Source: Adiantum capillus-veneris (taxonomy: Eukaryota; Streptophyta; Polypodiopsida; Polypodiales; Pteridaceae). From it: a DNA stretch of 64,000 bases. The notes beneath the pieces were generated by a model. That model saw nothing but the letters and a program-made list of their open reading frames with translations, did no database searches and was not told the DNA's origin. The position numbers and the translations under genes are program-made. Below are positions 45,076 through 56,439 of the stretch, piece after piece (positions within the stretch are counted from its first letter, which is position 1; every line of letters begins with the position of its first letter). The stretch lies in assembly GCA_014529385.2 (NCBI GenBank), contig CM043947.1:133728391-133792390 (forward strand). Direction: 5' to 3'.

Positions 45076-45900
45076 GTGGGAGTTATGGCGGAGGAAGGGA
45101 AGCTCAAGATTGAGAAGTTCAACGGCAAAAACTATCAACATTGGAAGATGCAGATTGAAGACTATCTCTACCAGAAGGACCTCTATTTGCCACTAGGCAG
45201 TCTTGCAAAGAAGCCCGCAACAATGGCAGATGAAGCATGGATTGTCCTTGATCGAAAGGCACTGGGAACAATCCGGTTAAGCTTGGCATCAACGGTGACC
45301 TTCAATGTTTCGGAGATGAAGACCACGGAGGACTTGATGAAGTCACTTGAAGACTTCTACGAGAAACCATCGGCATCCAATAAGGTATTTCTTATGAAGC
45401 GCTTGTTCAATCTAAAGATGGTAGAGAATGGTTTAGTTGAAGAACACCTAAATGACTTTAACACAAACATAAGTCAACTTCGATCGGTGAAAATAAATTT
45501 CGATGACAAAGTGCGAGCTCTCCTTATACTATCATCTCTACCGAATAGTTGGGACAGCCTTGTGATGGCTGTAAGTAATTCTATCTCTGGTACAAATACT
45601 CTTAAGTTTGATGATGTTGTGGGTATTCTCCTAAGCGAGGAAATACGAAGGAGAAGCATAGGAGAATCATCAAGTGCTGCACTGTCAGTAGAAACAAGAG
45701 GAAGGCCTAAGGAGAGGTTCAAAAACCAAAGGGTCGTGATCGCTCAAGGCAGAGCAAGTCACGGACAAAGTCAGTTCTTGAATGTTGGGACTGCGGCAAG
45801 AAGGGCCACGTCAAGAAGGATTTCTGGTCCAAGAAGAAGAAGGAGACAGAGTCTCAAGACAACAAGCCAACATCGAAGGTCAATGTGGCAGGTAAAGTAG
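45076..45900 (+). pseudogene. C1 Gag
   Basis: From MAEEGKLKIEKFNGKNYQHW (Met at 45,085 preferred) the frame runs through AWIVLDRKALGTIRLSLAS, KVFLMKRLFNLKMVENGLV, RALLILSSLPNSWDSLVMAV and LKFDDVVGILLSEEIRRRS, all typical of copia gag. A frameshift near 45,740 puts the zinc knuckle in the next frame: CWDCGKKGHVKKDFW (45,783-45,824), with the last Cys changed to Phe. Length before the knuckle, about 220 codons, is normal. Confidence 0.88.
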
Positions 45901-46481
45901 AGCAAGATGCCCTAATTCTCTCATCAGACAATGTGTCTAATTCCTGGATAGTAGATTTCGGGGCTTCATTCCATGCGACACCACACAAGCAACATTTCCA
46001 AGACTACACCAAAGGTAATTTTGGGTATGTATACTTGGGAGATGATGAAGCTTGTGAGATTGTCGGCAAAGGTACAGTTTCTGTCAAAAGTGCTAACGGA
46101 AATGAATGGAAGCTTAAAGATGTTAGGCATGTTCCTTCTCTTCGTAAAAATTTGATCTCTATAGGACAATTGGACGATGAAGGTCACAACATTGCATTCG
46201 GAAACAAACGGTGGAAGATCTCAAACGGATCTTTGGTGGTTTCCAAAGGAGAAAAGGTCGGTACACTTTACTTGTGTACTGTTAGCACACAACCTTCAGC
46301 TTGTGCAACAACTACAGAAGTTGACAGTGCGGTGTGGCACTACCGACTTGGGCATATGAGTGCCAAAGGAATGAAAATCCTTCAAACAAAGAAGCTTCTA
46401 GCAGGTTTGAAAGAAGTGAACTTAGAGTTCTGTGAAGATTGTGTTTATGGTAAACAAAAGAGGGTAAAATTTCAAAAATAA
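45885..46481 (+). pseudogene. C1 protease and GAG-pre-integrase
   Basis: WIVDFGASFHATPHKQHF is the protease loop, with DFG for the usual DSG. GYVYLGDDEACEIVGKGTV, WKLKDVRHVPSLRKNLISIG and the zinc-binding WHYRLGHMSAKGMKIL with FCEDCVYGKQKRVKF follow. A stop at 46,479 cuts it from the integrase core. The Ser-to-Phe change next to the catalytic Asp should disable the protease. Confidence 0.88.
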
Positions 46482-47160
46482 AGAAATGAAAGAAAAAATA
46501 AAAAACTTGAGTTGGTTCATTCTGATGTTTGGGGTCCTGCAAGTACACCATCACTTGGTGGCGCATTGTACTATGTAACATTCATAGACGATGCGACTAG
46601 AAAAACATGGGTTTATGTCAGGAAGAATAAATCCGATGTATTTTCCATATTTCAAAGGTGGAAAGCCTTTGTGGAGAATGAAACAGGTACCAAGGTTAAA
46701 TGCCTCAGATCCGACAATGGAGGCGAATATTGCAGCCAACCTTTTGAAAGCTTTTGTGCTAGCAATGGCATTCGGAGGCAAAGGACAACCCCAAGGACAC
46801 CTCAACAAAATGGGATTTTGGAAAGGATGAACAGGACAATCATGGAGCGAGCACGAAGCATGCGTCTACATGCAGGCCTACCGCTTGAGCTTTGGGTGGA
46901 AGCTGTAAGTACGTCTGTGTACTTAATCAATCGGTCACCCTCAACGGCATTGGATGGGGGAGTTCCAGAAGAGGCATGGACAGGTAAACCGGTGAATTAT
47001 GCATTTCTCAAAGTGTTTGGGTGTGAGGCTTTCATGCACATAGATAGAAGCCTAAGATCAAAGCTAGATGCAAAGTCCTAAAAGTGTTTCTTCATTGGCT
47101 ATGGAGAAGATGACTTTGGGTATCGCCTATGGAATCCTGACGATGGTAAATCTTAAGGAG
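46482..47160 (+). pseudogene. C1 integrase core
   Basis: LELVHSDVWGPASTPSLGGA (Asp), KCLRSDNGGEYCSQPFESFC (Asp) and TPQQNGILERMNRTIMERAR (Glu) give a complete D-D-E set. LWVEAVSTSVYLINRSPSTA and VFGCEAFMHIDRSLRSKLD follow, then KCFFIGYGEDDFGYRLWNP after a stop at 47,079. Two further stops follow. Confidence 0.9.
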
Positions 47161-47188
47161 TAGGGATGTAATTTTTAACGGAAAAAAT

Positions 47189-48480
47189 ATGTACAAAGAT
47201 TACTTGGAAAGAAAACAAACAAAAGAAACAGGTGATGAGTACATAGAGCTTGAGGACGGTGAAGACTCAAGGACTGCAAACGGTGACAATGTGCAACAAC
47301 GTCAACCAAATGAGGAGCCTCAACCTATTCCCCGAAGATCTACAAGAGCAAGTAGACCTCTAGAAAGGTTTGTTCCTTCCTTCAACCATCTCTTGATCTC
47401 ACATTCTGGAGAGCGAGAATCATACGAAGAAGCTATGCAACATGAATCCAAAGAAGAATGGACGAAGAGCATGCAAGTGGAGATGGACTCACTACATCGC
47501 AACCAAACATGGGAATTGGTTGAGTTGCCTAAAGGTAAGCGGGCACTTCAAAACAAATGGGTGTACAAGGTGAAGGAAGAAGAAGGTGGGAAGAAAAGGT
47601 ACAAGTCTAGGCTTGTGGTAAAAGGTTTTTCTCAAAAGAAAGGTATTGACTTCAATAAAATATTTTCTCCTGTTGTAAAAATGAACTCAATTAGGCTTTG
47701 TCTTAAGCCTTGTGGCTGCTCATGATCTAAGTCTCGAGCAAATGGATGTAAATACGGCATTCCCTCACGGTGACTTAGAGGAGGAAATCTACATGCTTCA
47801 ACCAAAGGGGTATGAAGTAAAAGGTAAGGAGAAAATGGTTTGTAGATTAAAGAAGAGCTTGTATGGTTTAAAACAAGCATAAAGACAATGGTACTTGAAT
47901 TTTGATCGATGGATGTTGGATCATGGATTCACAAGATGCAACTCGGATCACTGCGTCTACACGAGGAATTTGGGAGATGAGAAATTCATCATCCTAATGT
48001 TGTATGTTGATGACATGTTGATTGCAAGTGCTAACATGCAGGACATCAAAGACCTAAAAGAGGAGCTGTCTAAATCTTTTTCAATGAAATATTTAGGTGC
48101 TGCAAAGAGGATACTTGGTATGAAAATATCAAGGGATAGGATGAAGAAGACAATAAAGCTATCTCAAGAAGATTACATCAAGAAGGTACTAGAAAGGTTT
48201 GCAATGCAAAATGCAAAACCAGTTTCTAAACCTTTGGCTGGTCATTTTAAACTAACGAAGGATATGTGTCCAAAGACACAAGAGGAAATAGCCTATATGT
48301 CTAAAGTTCCATATGCTACAGCGGTAGGTTCTCTTATGTATGCTATGGTCTGGACGAGGCCAGACATTGCACATGCAGTGGGAGTTGTAAGTAGGTTCAT
48401 GGACAACCCAGGTAAAGAACACTGGCAAGCTGTGAAGTGGATACTTAGGTATCTAAAATGGACAACAACAAATGCTTTGT
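47189..48480 (+). pseudogene. C1 reverse transcriptase
   Basis: EEWTKSMQVEMDSLHRNQTW begins the copia RT domain. Then NKWVYKVKEEEGGKKRYKSR, FSQKKGIDFNKIFSPVVKMN, and after a frameshift at about 47,695 LEQMDVNTAFPHGDLEEEIY, LKKSLYGLKQA and, after a stop, WMLDHGFTRCNSDHCVYTR. The catalytic YVDD is at 48,003-48,014. The tail has VGSLMYAMVWTRPDIAHAVG. One frameshift and one stop are the visible lesions in the domain. Confidence 0.92.
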
Positions 48481-48965
48481 ATTTTGGAGGAACTGATATT
48501 TTTCTAGAAGGGTATGCTGATGCAGATATGGCAGGTGACAAAGATACTCGAAGGAGCACTACTAGCTATGTGTTCACGGTTGGAGGCACAGCAGTAAGCT
48601 AGGGTTCAAAGCTGCAAAAAGTGGTTTCACTTTCTACCACGGAAGCAGAGTATGTAGCAATGACGGAGGCAAGCAAAGAAATTCTGTGGCTTCACAGATT
48701 CTTAAAAGAGCTTGGATTCAAACAAGACAATTGTGTCTTGTACAGTGATAGCCAAAGCGCTATCCATCTTGCGAAGAACTCAGCCTTTCATTCAAGGACA
48801 AAGCACATTGAGGTGAGATATCACTTCATACGTACTCTTTTGGAAGAGGGACAGGTAAAGCTAGGAAAGGTGCATACAAGTGAAAATCCTGCAGACATTT
48901 TTACAAAGGTGGTCAACAAGGAGAAGTTGAGCTTTTGCTCATCTTCAATCGGCATTCAAGGATAA
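48481..48965 (+). pseudogene. C1 RNase H
   Basis: EGYADADMAGDKDTRRSTTS carries the first Asp. After a stop at 48,600 come SLSTTEAEYVAMTEASKEIL (Glu), LYSDSQSAIHLAKNSAFHSR (Asp) and TKHIEVRYHFIRTLLEEGQV. HTSENPADIFTKVVNKEKL is the usual end of copia pol. The catalytic residues are kept. The frame ends 63 bases before the 3' LTR, with a purine-rich AAGTGGGAGA in between. Confidence 0.92.
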
Positions 48966-49027
48966 GAAGCGAGGATGGAAAGCAGTCTCACAGGTTTGGT
49001 TTGGAGATCAGTCTCCAAGTGGGAGAT

Positions 49028-49662
49028 TGTTAAGTATGGAGCCTGATTTACCCTTGTAGTTTTCTGTGGTAAAAGCACACATTTGTAAGGCCCCCATTAT
49101 GAGGAGAAGCCATCGTGAGTGAAGGAAAATCACTCACCGGAAACCAAAATTTTCACGGCCAAGAATCAGGGGCAACTTTAGGGGCCTTGGGGGCGGAAGC
49201 CCCCGAGACTTTTTTTTTTTTTCCTCGCCGGAATATTATGGCCGGACGGTGGCCGGAAAGTGGTCACGGAAAACAACTGTCGGTTGGCCGTTGGCCGGTA
49301 GTCAATGGCCTGTGGCCGGTGGCCGAATTCAAAAGTGGACTTTTCTTCTCAAGGGCGGCCACACATGGGCGGATTGGAGGGTCCGATTTGGACTTATCTA
49401 CACAAGGGAGGCTACACATGGCTACCTCTCATAAGAGAGGGCAGCCCTTTTGGCCTATAAAAGGAGGCCATTTCTACACACATTTCATAGTGTGAAGTTA
49501 ATGCAACAAGGTGAGTGTAAGGTGGTGAGAGTGAAGCAAGGCGGGAGCTCCATTAACGGTATAATCCCTTTGTAAACTACTTCTTGTTTTGAAGTACTAA
49601 AGCCATTGAGTGGCTGCTTTCCCATGGACGTAGCCCACATTGGGTGAACCACGTATATCGTG

Positions 49663-49742
<80 letters not shown>

Positions 49743-49825
49743 TATAATCTCGTGTATGTAAATCTGTCTCTCTCCATTAAGTAATCTACTCAATTATGTA
49801 TTTAGCTACGTCTTATTTCCTAACA
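49028..49825 (+). mobile_element. C1 3' LTR
   Basis: 798 bp, TGTTAAG to CTAACA. It contains a GC-rich part with repeated GGCCGG/TGGCC words (49,235-49,330), a TATA box, and a (CT)37 tract at about 49,665-49,738. The 5' LTR has lost all of this middle part. Confidence 0.93.
49456..49462 (+). promoter_or_regulatory. TATA box of the C1 3' LTR
   Basis: TATAAAA in TTTTGGCCTATAAAAGGAGG. It is the only C1 promoter left, since the 5' LTR lacks it. Transcription from here would run into T4 sequence antisense to the T4 protease. Confidence 0.7.
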
Positions 49826-49830
49826 GAAGT

Positions 49831-50260
49831 AGTGCTACTTTCTGAGTCTTCAGAACTATCATCACTGGTAGTTTTGGACTCATCATTCTCACTCACATCT
49901 TCAAGTGCCATAGGTTGTTTGGTAGTCATATCAAACACCCTCTTTTCACCCTTCCTGTCATTCACACCGATTGTGCCCTTGCCCCAATCTTGCACGGCAC
50001 CAACAGATCTCAACCAAGGTCGTCCCAAAATGAGAGGAAAGGCTCCTAGACCAGCTGGCATGACATGAAAGTTAACCATAACTTTCACGTTAAAGACTTC
50101 AACTTCCAAATTCTTGATCATCCCCAAACATCTCACCTTGGCATGGTTTGATAGTCGAATCCGAAACACAGAGCTTCCGCATGTAATGAGACCCAGTCTC
50201 TCGACACATGACTATGTGATCACACAAACTTGAGCACCTCCATCAATGTAGGCTTCTCCC
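49831..50260 (-). pseudogene. T4 aspartic protease with Asp-Gly-Gly motif
   Basis: YIDGGAQVCVIT is followed by a TAG stop and then SCVERLGLITCGSSVFRIR. LSNHAKVRCLGMIKNLEVEV and FPLILGRPWLRSVGAVQDWG complete the domain, and the acidic tail is cut by C1 after SSEDSESSTTS. The Asp-Gly-Gly loop is the same as in T1 and T3. Confidence 0.82.
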
Positions 50261-51697
50261 ATGCCCACACACCTTTGTGCCAAGTATTCACCACAGGACA
50301 GATGTCGGGTAACTCTCGCACGGACAACATTCTAACTTGTCCATGCTTTGGCTCTTTTTCTAGATTCACTAATGACTTCCACTGCCTTTTGAATTTGGGT
50401 ACCATATTCACCAACTGTCCAAAAGTACAATCTACTTTCCTCCCAATCAGGTCTTCCTTTAAACCGTAAGCTGTTTGGCCTTCTCCCAAAGGCAAATCTG
50501 CCACTTCAAATCGTCTATGAGGATTTCTCTTTCTCTTGACTTTTGCATCTTCACCCTCCTTCTCCTTCCCTTTCTTTCGACTAGGCCTTGGTGCTGCATA
50601 ACCTTCCCTCTCTCTTTTTCCTACTAGCAACACATCTGCGTCTTTCTTTTCCACCTGCACAATACCCACATGACCACCAGAGGTTGAGGCTTGATTTTCC
50701 TGTCCAGTACCTTGATCTCCCCGTATATCCAATGCATAATCATTAGCTCTATTAGGAATCTGCTGAGGAAGTGGAAACATATCCCCTCCCATCCTTGTTG
50801 GCTTTGGACAATAAGTGCTAATGTGACCAATCTCACCACAATTATAACAAGTAGGAATGAACCTCCTCTGCGGCTCAAACCCACCTTGCCCACGACCCTG
50901 TTTAGCATTGGGATGAGCTTCACATGCCTGAGCCATCCCTCTACCACGTCCACGACCACGACCACCTCCACCCCACCAAGAACGCTAAGTCGTAATTCCT
51001 ACATCATGGTCATCATGTCTTGCATATTTTGGTGTAACTGTTCAGTACTAGCAGCCCTTTGAACAGGTTGGCCTCCAGCTTCTGCCTGATTCTCCTCCTT
51101 TTGGCTACCATTATTTTGCTCAGGGACCGCTTTCTCGTATTCATTAAGCCTTTGAGCTTTCCATTCTTTCTCTTTGGCAATGGCGACTGCCTCCTCGAAG
51201 GTGGCGGGCCTTTTCAGCTCAACTTTGAACTTCAAACTTTCTTTTAAGTTTTCCACAAAACGGTCCTTCTTTAACATGGATGGAGGGATCTCGTTTCCTA
51301 AAGCTCGAGCCCATTTATCCCATAAACGGGTGAACTGCATGACAAAATCATCAACACTTTGACTAGCCCTTTGAGTGTATCCTAGAATTTCATGCCAAAC
51401 TTCATCTGATACTTCGATGGATTGGTATTGTGCCAGGAAATCTTGCTTCACACGATTATAATCCAAAACCACCCCTGGGTTTTGTACCTGCATGAACTCC
51501 TCAAAATTGTGTAACCAAACTTTTGCCTCATCCTGTAAACTATATTGCAACAACCGCAACGTCAATATAGCTTGGTCTAGTATATTGCGCAGTAAGCAAT
51601 TGACTTCCAACTTTTCAATAAACATTTGTGCATTTTCATTAGGCAATCCATGAAACTGTGGGAACTCGTCTACCATGTTTGATTGCCACAAAAACAC
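50261..51697 (-). pseudogene. T4 gag
   Basis: VDEFPQFHGLPNENAQMFIE, LLQYSLQDEAKVWLHNFEEF, GYTQRASQSVDDFVMQFTRL and MLKKDRFVENLKESLKFKVE form the gag domain (51,697-50,999). A frame change in a Gly/Arg-rich run leads to the intact zinc knuckle CYNCGEIGHISTYC and a basic linker (RPSRKKGKEKEGEDAKVKRK). The last part reads KVDCTFGQLVNMVPKFKRQW. One stop and one frameshift make it a pseudogene. Confidence 0.85.
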
Positions 51698-51965
51698 TTA
51701 CATGTGACCTCGAAAACTCAAGGGATGTCGATGGATCGCTCCAGTACCTAATCCACCTCACACTGGGTAACCCAGCCCCCAGTGCTCGGCTTCACAAAAC
51801 CTCATGACCCTCACAAAGGCTGCAATCCAAATTAAACGACCGCCTCAAATACTATCGACAAATAGCACATACGTAGGCGGTTTTCCATAAGGACCCACAT
51901 CCCCTTTACATTCTCTGCCTGCATAGTGGACAAATTTTGCAAAAATTGGAACACATGAGGATTTC

Positions 51966-51983
51966 TCCTCCATGGGGGCACCA
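51966..51983 (-). promoter_or_regulatory. Putative T4 primer-binding site
   Basis: On the - strand TGGTGCCCCCATGGAGGA, six bases after the LTR. It has the TGG start, but the tRNA is not clear, and it differs from the T1 site. Confidence 0.4.
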
Positions 51984-51989
51984 AAACGA

Positions 51990-53225
51990 TGTGGAGTGCA
52001 AAATGAATGCCCCTATAGCCTTGCACCGATCACATCATTGGAAAGAACAACAGCTGCACCGTCAAATTCACCTGTGTTAAACAGCTGTAAAGCTTGGAGA
52101 AGAACAGCTCTAGCATCAACCACACTTGGAATTAGAAGAATTAGAGAACATGAGTGTGTAGATTGGCTCGTGTAGATGTCCGTAGAGCATCCATATGCTT
52201 GATTCCGATAAGGAATGAGAAAATTACAAGAATTTAAAGTTCGAGGGTTTTCAAAAAACTCCAAAAAAGAGGTCTTTGGAAAGTGTCTGCAAGTGTGCAG
52301 AGAAATGCAGCTATTAAATGGGGATTTTTTTGGCTCTTATCCCAAGGGATTTTCTCTCCCTTCTTAGCCGACTTCATTTCCCCCTTTAGGCACCTTTTCA
52401 TTGGTCCATTTTGAGCCTTTTTTGGGTAAAAAATGGTATGTCGGCCACTTTTTGACCAAGGCAAGTGGGGGGGGGACAGTGTCCGGGGACCAAAAAATGG
52501 ACCAGGCGCCTGTCCAGGCAGTGGGAACATATATTGGGCGCCCCCTCCTCTCCCCAAAGTCCGCGAGCCCTCTCAAGCAAGCCCAAGAAGCTCCATTAAC
52601 TCCTTTGATACACTCATAGGGGGTACCCACTCCCCCCCTGATACCCTCCATTTGTCATTTGTTCCCCCCCATGTGAGGTTATTCCATTGCCACTTGGCAC
52701 CATCCTCCCACCTTCCCCAACTTCCCCATGTCCAAATCTGAAATTTCTGTTTTGCCCCCAACCTGAGCCATTTTCTCGGAGGCGTAGAGGGTGACCCCGA
52801 CCACCAAATGTAGCGCCGTAAAGCATGCTTGGAGCTTATTACCCCGGCTAACTCCAGAAATTTCTAAACATACCATTGCTTAAAAAAACCATCAAGTCGG
52901 CCCACTTGTCGTCTTTCCCCGTGCATCCGCTCCACTTTTTAAGTGAAAAAAACATCCACTTCGAGTGCGTGTAACTCATGATGTCGGAGTCCGATTTGCA
53001 AGCTATCAAGCACGGCTAGGAATGCTCATTAAAAACTATTTTTTGAAAGCTCTACCAACCCAAGACTCAACCAACAGCTTGACCAAAACCAAGCCTTTGC
53101 ACATAAATTTTACAAGAGCACTCCAAAAAACTCAAAGCATTATGTACATCTATGTACTCGGGGCTAGTGAGCAAGCTTTTTAGCATGGATTAGCAACTTC
53201 ATTTCCACCCAAAAAATGCCTGACA
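51990..53225 (-). mobile_element. T4 5' LTR
   Basis: 1,236 bp matching 40,824-42,063. Differences are scattered substitutions and short indels. Its left flank continues into the primer site and gag of T4; its right flank continues into A-family coding sequence. Confidence 0.85.
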
Positions 53226-53965
53226 AGGTGCATCATAACAAAGAGTATACTATTCACATTGATGACCATGGTATTGAGTTTGAAGAAGAGATTAGGGCAA
53301 CCAAACAAGGAAAAATGTACATGGACAGAAACGAAACTCAGTATTTACAAGTTGAAAACCCTGACGTGATAGACAAATGGGGGTTAGAAGTAAACACCAT
53401 AATCCGAGATATGTCAACAAAAGAAAAACCACCAACTTTAGAGTTCAAGGGATACGATCAAGTAGATTTGAATCCTTTGAAACGGTGTCGTACGGATAAT
53501 TCTAGGATCGGAGTCTATTGTTGGGAGGATAGAAACGTAAAAGATCTTTTCTGGACTGCTCATGCCAAAACAGGACAACTAATGGCCATGAAGATCATCT
53601 ATATCTTCAAGATCAAAGATAAGGGATCAGCAGATCTACCAAACTACTTGTTTAGGGATTGTTATAACAACAACTTTGTTATGATGACTCCTGAGGAGGT
53701 CAAACAAACCAAATACCAAGGGTATTCCATAAGGGATTGGATATTGGGACAAGGACCAGAAACAATTCCAAGAGATGAACACCTTGAGAGATCATTTGAG
53801 AGTTATGTTAAAAAACCAGAAACCACCTCATCACGAAGAAAACCGGGTGACACTAAGGCCAATCCAGGGCTACATGAGTCACTATTTCCAACAGACTGGT
53901 TTGAAGGACTCGGAATAGGACCCACTACCAAGAGACCGGGAGATCAATCAAATAGACACGTCTGA
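53226..53965 (+). pseudogene. A2 N-terminal gag region, unknown domain
   Basis: A 246-codon open frame that reads through from the T4 LTR edge (the Met at 53,216 lies inside the LTR and may be accidental). It contains HHNKEYTIHIDDHGIEFEEE, DRNVKDLFWTAHAKTGQLMA and YSIRDWILGQGPETIPRDEH. No known motif. Its absence of stops suggests it was coding until recently. The A1 copy lacks this part. Confidence 0.5.
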
Positions 53966-54040
53966 CCAACTGATTTTCAAAAATGGGTTAGAAAATACAG
54001 TGGATCGGGGGATCCATACGAACACTTAGCAAGCTTTAAG

Positions 54041-55269
54041 TAAGTGCTAAGAGCAGAACGTATATTTGATTTCCATACTCAATTCGAGGGGTTAGGAATG
54101 ACATTAGAAGGAAAAGAATTGACATGGTTTCAAAACACTCCACCAAGGTCAATCATGGACTTAAACACCTTAGCTCAAGTATTTGGAGTAGCTTCTTGTT
54201 CTAAAATGGGGATCAAACATAATACGGTAGCTCAAATCTATAGCTTTAAACAGAAACATGGTGAGTCGGTTAGGGGTTGTGCAACTCAAATGAAACAATA
54301 CATTGCTAGATGCCCAGGGCTAGAGATACTTGCAGAAGAGCGACTCGTATCTTTGTTTCTAGAGGGACTACTAAACAAAGAACTTCATGCTATACTCTAT
54401 AGCAAGAAGCATACAACCCTAGAAGAGTGTGTGTCAAATGTTATTGACTTAGGAGACAATTGTGATATTTTCAAGGAAGAAGATATTTATAAGGATAACC
54501 AAAGTGAGAAAAAACTATCCATTAAACCAACACAAGTGGGAACGGCTGCTATAGCACCGCTTTCATCCATAGAAGATATGCTCAAAAGGATGAACAACAT
54601 GCAAAAAGCACATATGAGGGGACCATGACAAGGGATACCTCAACAAGAACAACCAATTAGGCCATAGAAAATGGTGTGCAATCCAGGGTAAATGGACCAA
54701 TCATGAGACCAACGAGTTCTACTTCCAACCAAAGTATGATGGGAATGTTTAGTACGTGCCAATGAGACCACAAGGACAACCCATGTACAGATATCAGCCT
54801 AATATGGCCCAAGCTCAAAGACTACCAATGGGTATGGAAAGACCTCAACCCATGTTGGGTCAACAACTTCCGTATCTAGGACGTAATGCAGTGCCTGTAA
54901 AGTACATGCATCTAGAGGGAGTCATAGAGGAACAAGCACTTGTGCCTGTTACACCCTATGCTAAGCCTAGTCCATCTACAATAATAGTAGAGGGAGATTG
55001 GTATAATTCACATCCACCACCAATGGAGGAACCTGTGACTTATGCTCCACCAGAGCTTGCACCAATATATTATGTAGCTAATCAAGGTGTCAAACCTCCC
55101 ATGGTAAGACCCATGATTGAGCCAAGAACAAGAAACTATCATAACTGTGGCGCAAATGATCATTGGAAAAAATAATGCACAGAGCCTGACAAAAACCTCA
55201 AGCCAATTGAAGCTTATTGCATACAATGTTACAAAAAGGGAGGACACTCTCTGGAAGATTGTCTTTAAA
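54041..55269 (+). pseudogene. A2 gag
   Basis: LRAERIFDFHTQFEGLGMTL, ELTWFQNTPPRSIMDLNTLA, TQMKQYIARCPGLEILAEER and FLEGLLNKELHAILYSKKHT are typical of the Retrotrans_gag domain. A Pro/Gln-rich stretch (54,756-55,100) follows. Two zinc knuckles come next: NYHNCGANDHWKK with a stop before its last Cys, then CIQCYKKGGHSLEDC. Stops at 54,626, 55,173 and 55,266 break the frame. Confidence 0.78.
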
Positions 55270-56439
55270 ATCCTTTAAACAAGGGTAAAACAGTAGTAAA
55301 CGTAGTCCAAGTGATACCTAGTAGCTCATCTAAGAGTGAACCGATTGTTCCAATCAAGGTAATCCCTAGAGCCTAGGCTAAGAAAAAGAAACACAACTCC
55401 TCTGATGATTCGGAAATTACAAAAATTTCCTCTCAAAGGATCAAAAGAAGCATAAGTAAAAGATATGAGATGAGAAAACAAAAACAATGGGTTGAAATCG
55501 AGGAGAAAGCAAAAAAGCTATTACAGGAAAAGGTGAAAGAAACTAGAGCGAAATCAAAGAAACAACCGTGAAATCTGCAAGATCAATTTTGGTTGATAAA
55601 ATTTTTGAGCTTGTTATTAATGCAGCCTTGGAAGCTTATCAAGCGAAACTTAAATCAAGTCAAAACATGGAAAACAAATGGAAAATTATCCCTCTCCAGA
55701 CATGGAAGCAGTTAAGCTTGAAGCCTATCAAAATTTGGTAAGAATCACACAAGAAATGCTGGAAAAACAAGAACCCAAGCTTAAAAGTATCGCAAAACCT
55801 GAAGAGCCTGTGGTAAGAGACACTAAAGAAAAATCCAAAGTGGTGGTAGAACCCCACCTTGAAACAAAAGAATTAAAACTTACAGTGCCGAACAGCGAAG
55901 ATGCCTTAGACGAAATTCCATTCGTGGAGGAAGATTGGCCAGGACACCTATAGGAAAATACTTAGAGAGGTCAATGATGGGAACCTAACTCTAAAGTCAG
56001 TTCCTATAGAGGAAGTTTGGTTAGACAATCTACCTCCTGATGGACATGGATGTACAATCCTTGTAGGTGGATTGCGGATCTAAAGCTTCAGGAATGTCTA
56101 AACCATTGACCTTGAAAACGTTACCTTATTGCTTGGGAGATAACGAAGATGAATCCATAGTGTGTAAGACCACTCAAGTAAAAAGAGCTTAACAAACCCT
56201 AGAAGTAGACAACATTCATTCAATCATGTCTAGACCCATCCAATGCACTCTTACTTTGGGAGAATTGTTAAAACTCAGACCATATTTATGGAATGATCTA
56301 CAAAAAAAACCTAGAGAAGGTGGGGATAACGGGGTTGATTGCAAAAAATTTGGGAAAATTGAAACACGAAATGGACAACAAAGAGATTCGATTTGTTCCA
56401 ATGAAAAAAGTCATAGAATACTAGGAAGGTGAAGAAGGA
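55270..56439 (+). pseudogene. A2 lysine-rich spacer
   Basis: Frames such as 55,678-55,953 (MEAVKLEAYQNLVRITQEML, KSKVVVEPHLETKELKLTV) are Lys/Glu-rich with coiled-coil character and correspond to 14,497-15,465. Many frameshifts. Role unknown; it separates the zinc knuckles from protease. Confidence 0.6.

Larger units (their letters stand above)
44766..49825 (+). mobile_element. C1: Ty1/copia element (Tork-like) inserted in T4
   Basis: Flanked by GAAGT on both sides (44,761-44,765 and 49,826-49,830). The interrupted T4 protease tail reads through when C1 is removed, and T3 shows the uninterrupted state. It contains gag, protease, integrase, RT and RNase H in copia order. Its LTRs are unequal (246 and 798 bp). 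RT motifs resemble the Tork/Tnt1 group. It is broken by five or more stops and frameshifts. Confidence 0.95.
40824..53225 (-). mobile_element. T4: Tat-like Ty3/gypsy element, split by C1
   Basis: Direct repeats of 1.24 kb (40,824-42,063 and 51,990-53,225) flank gag, protease, RT, second RNase H and integrase, all on the - strand and in Ty3 order. C1 accounts for 5.06 kb, leaving an element of about 7.3 kb. The flanking five bases differ (TACAT on the left, AGGTG on the right), so no target duplication is visible. The RT catalytic part and first RNase H are deleted, so the element could not copy itself. Confidence 0.85.
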
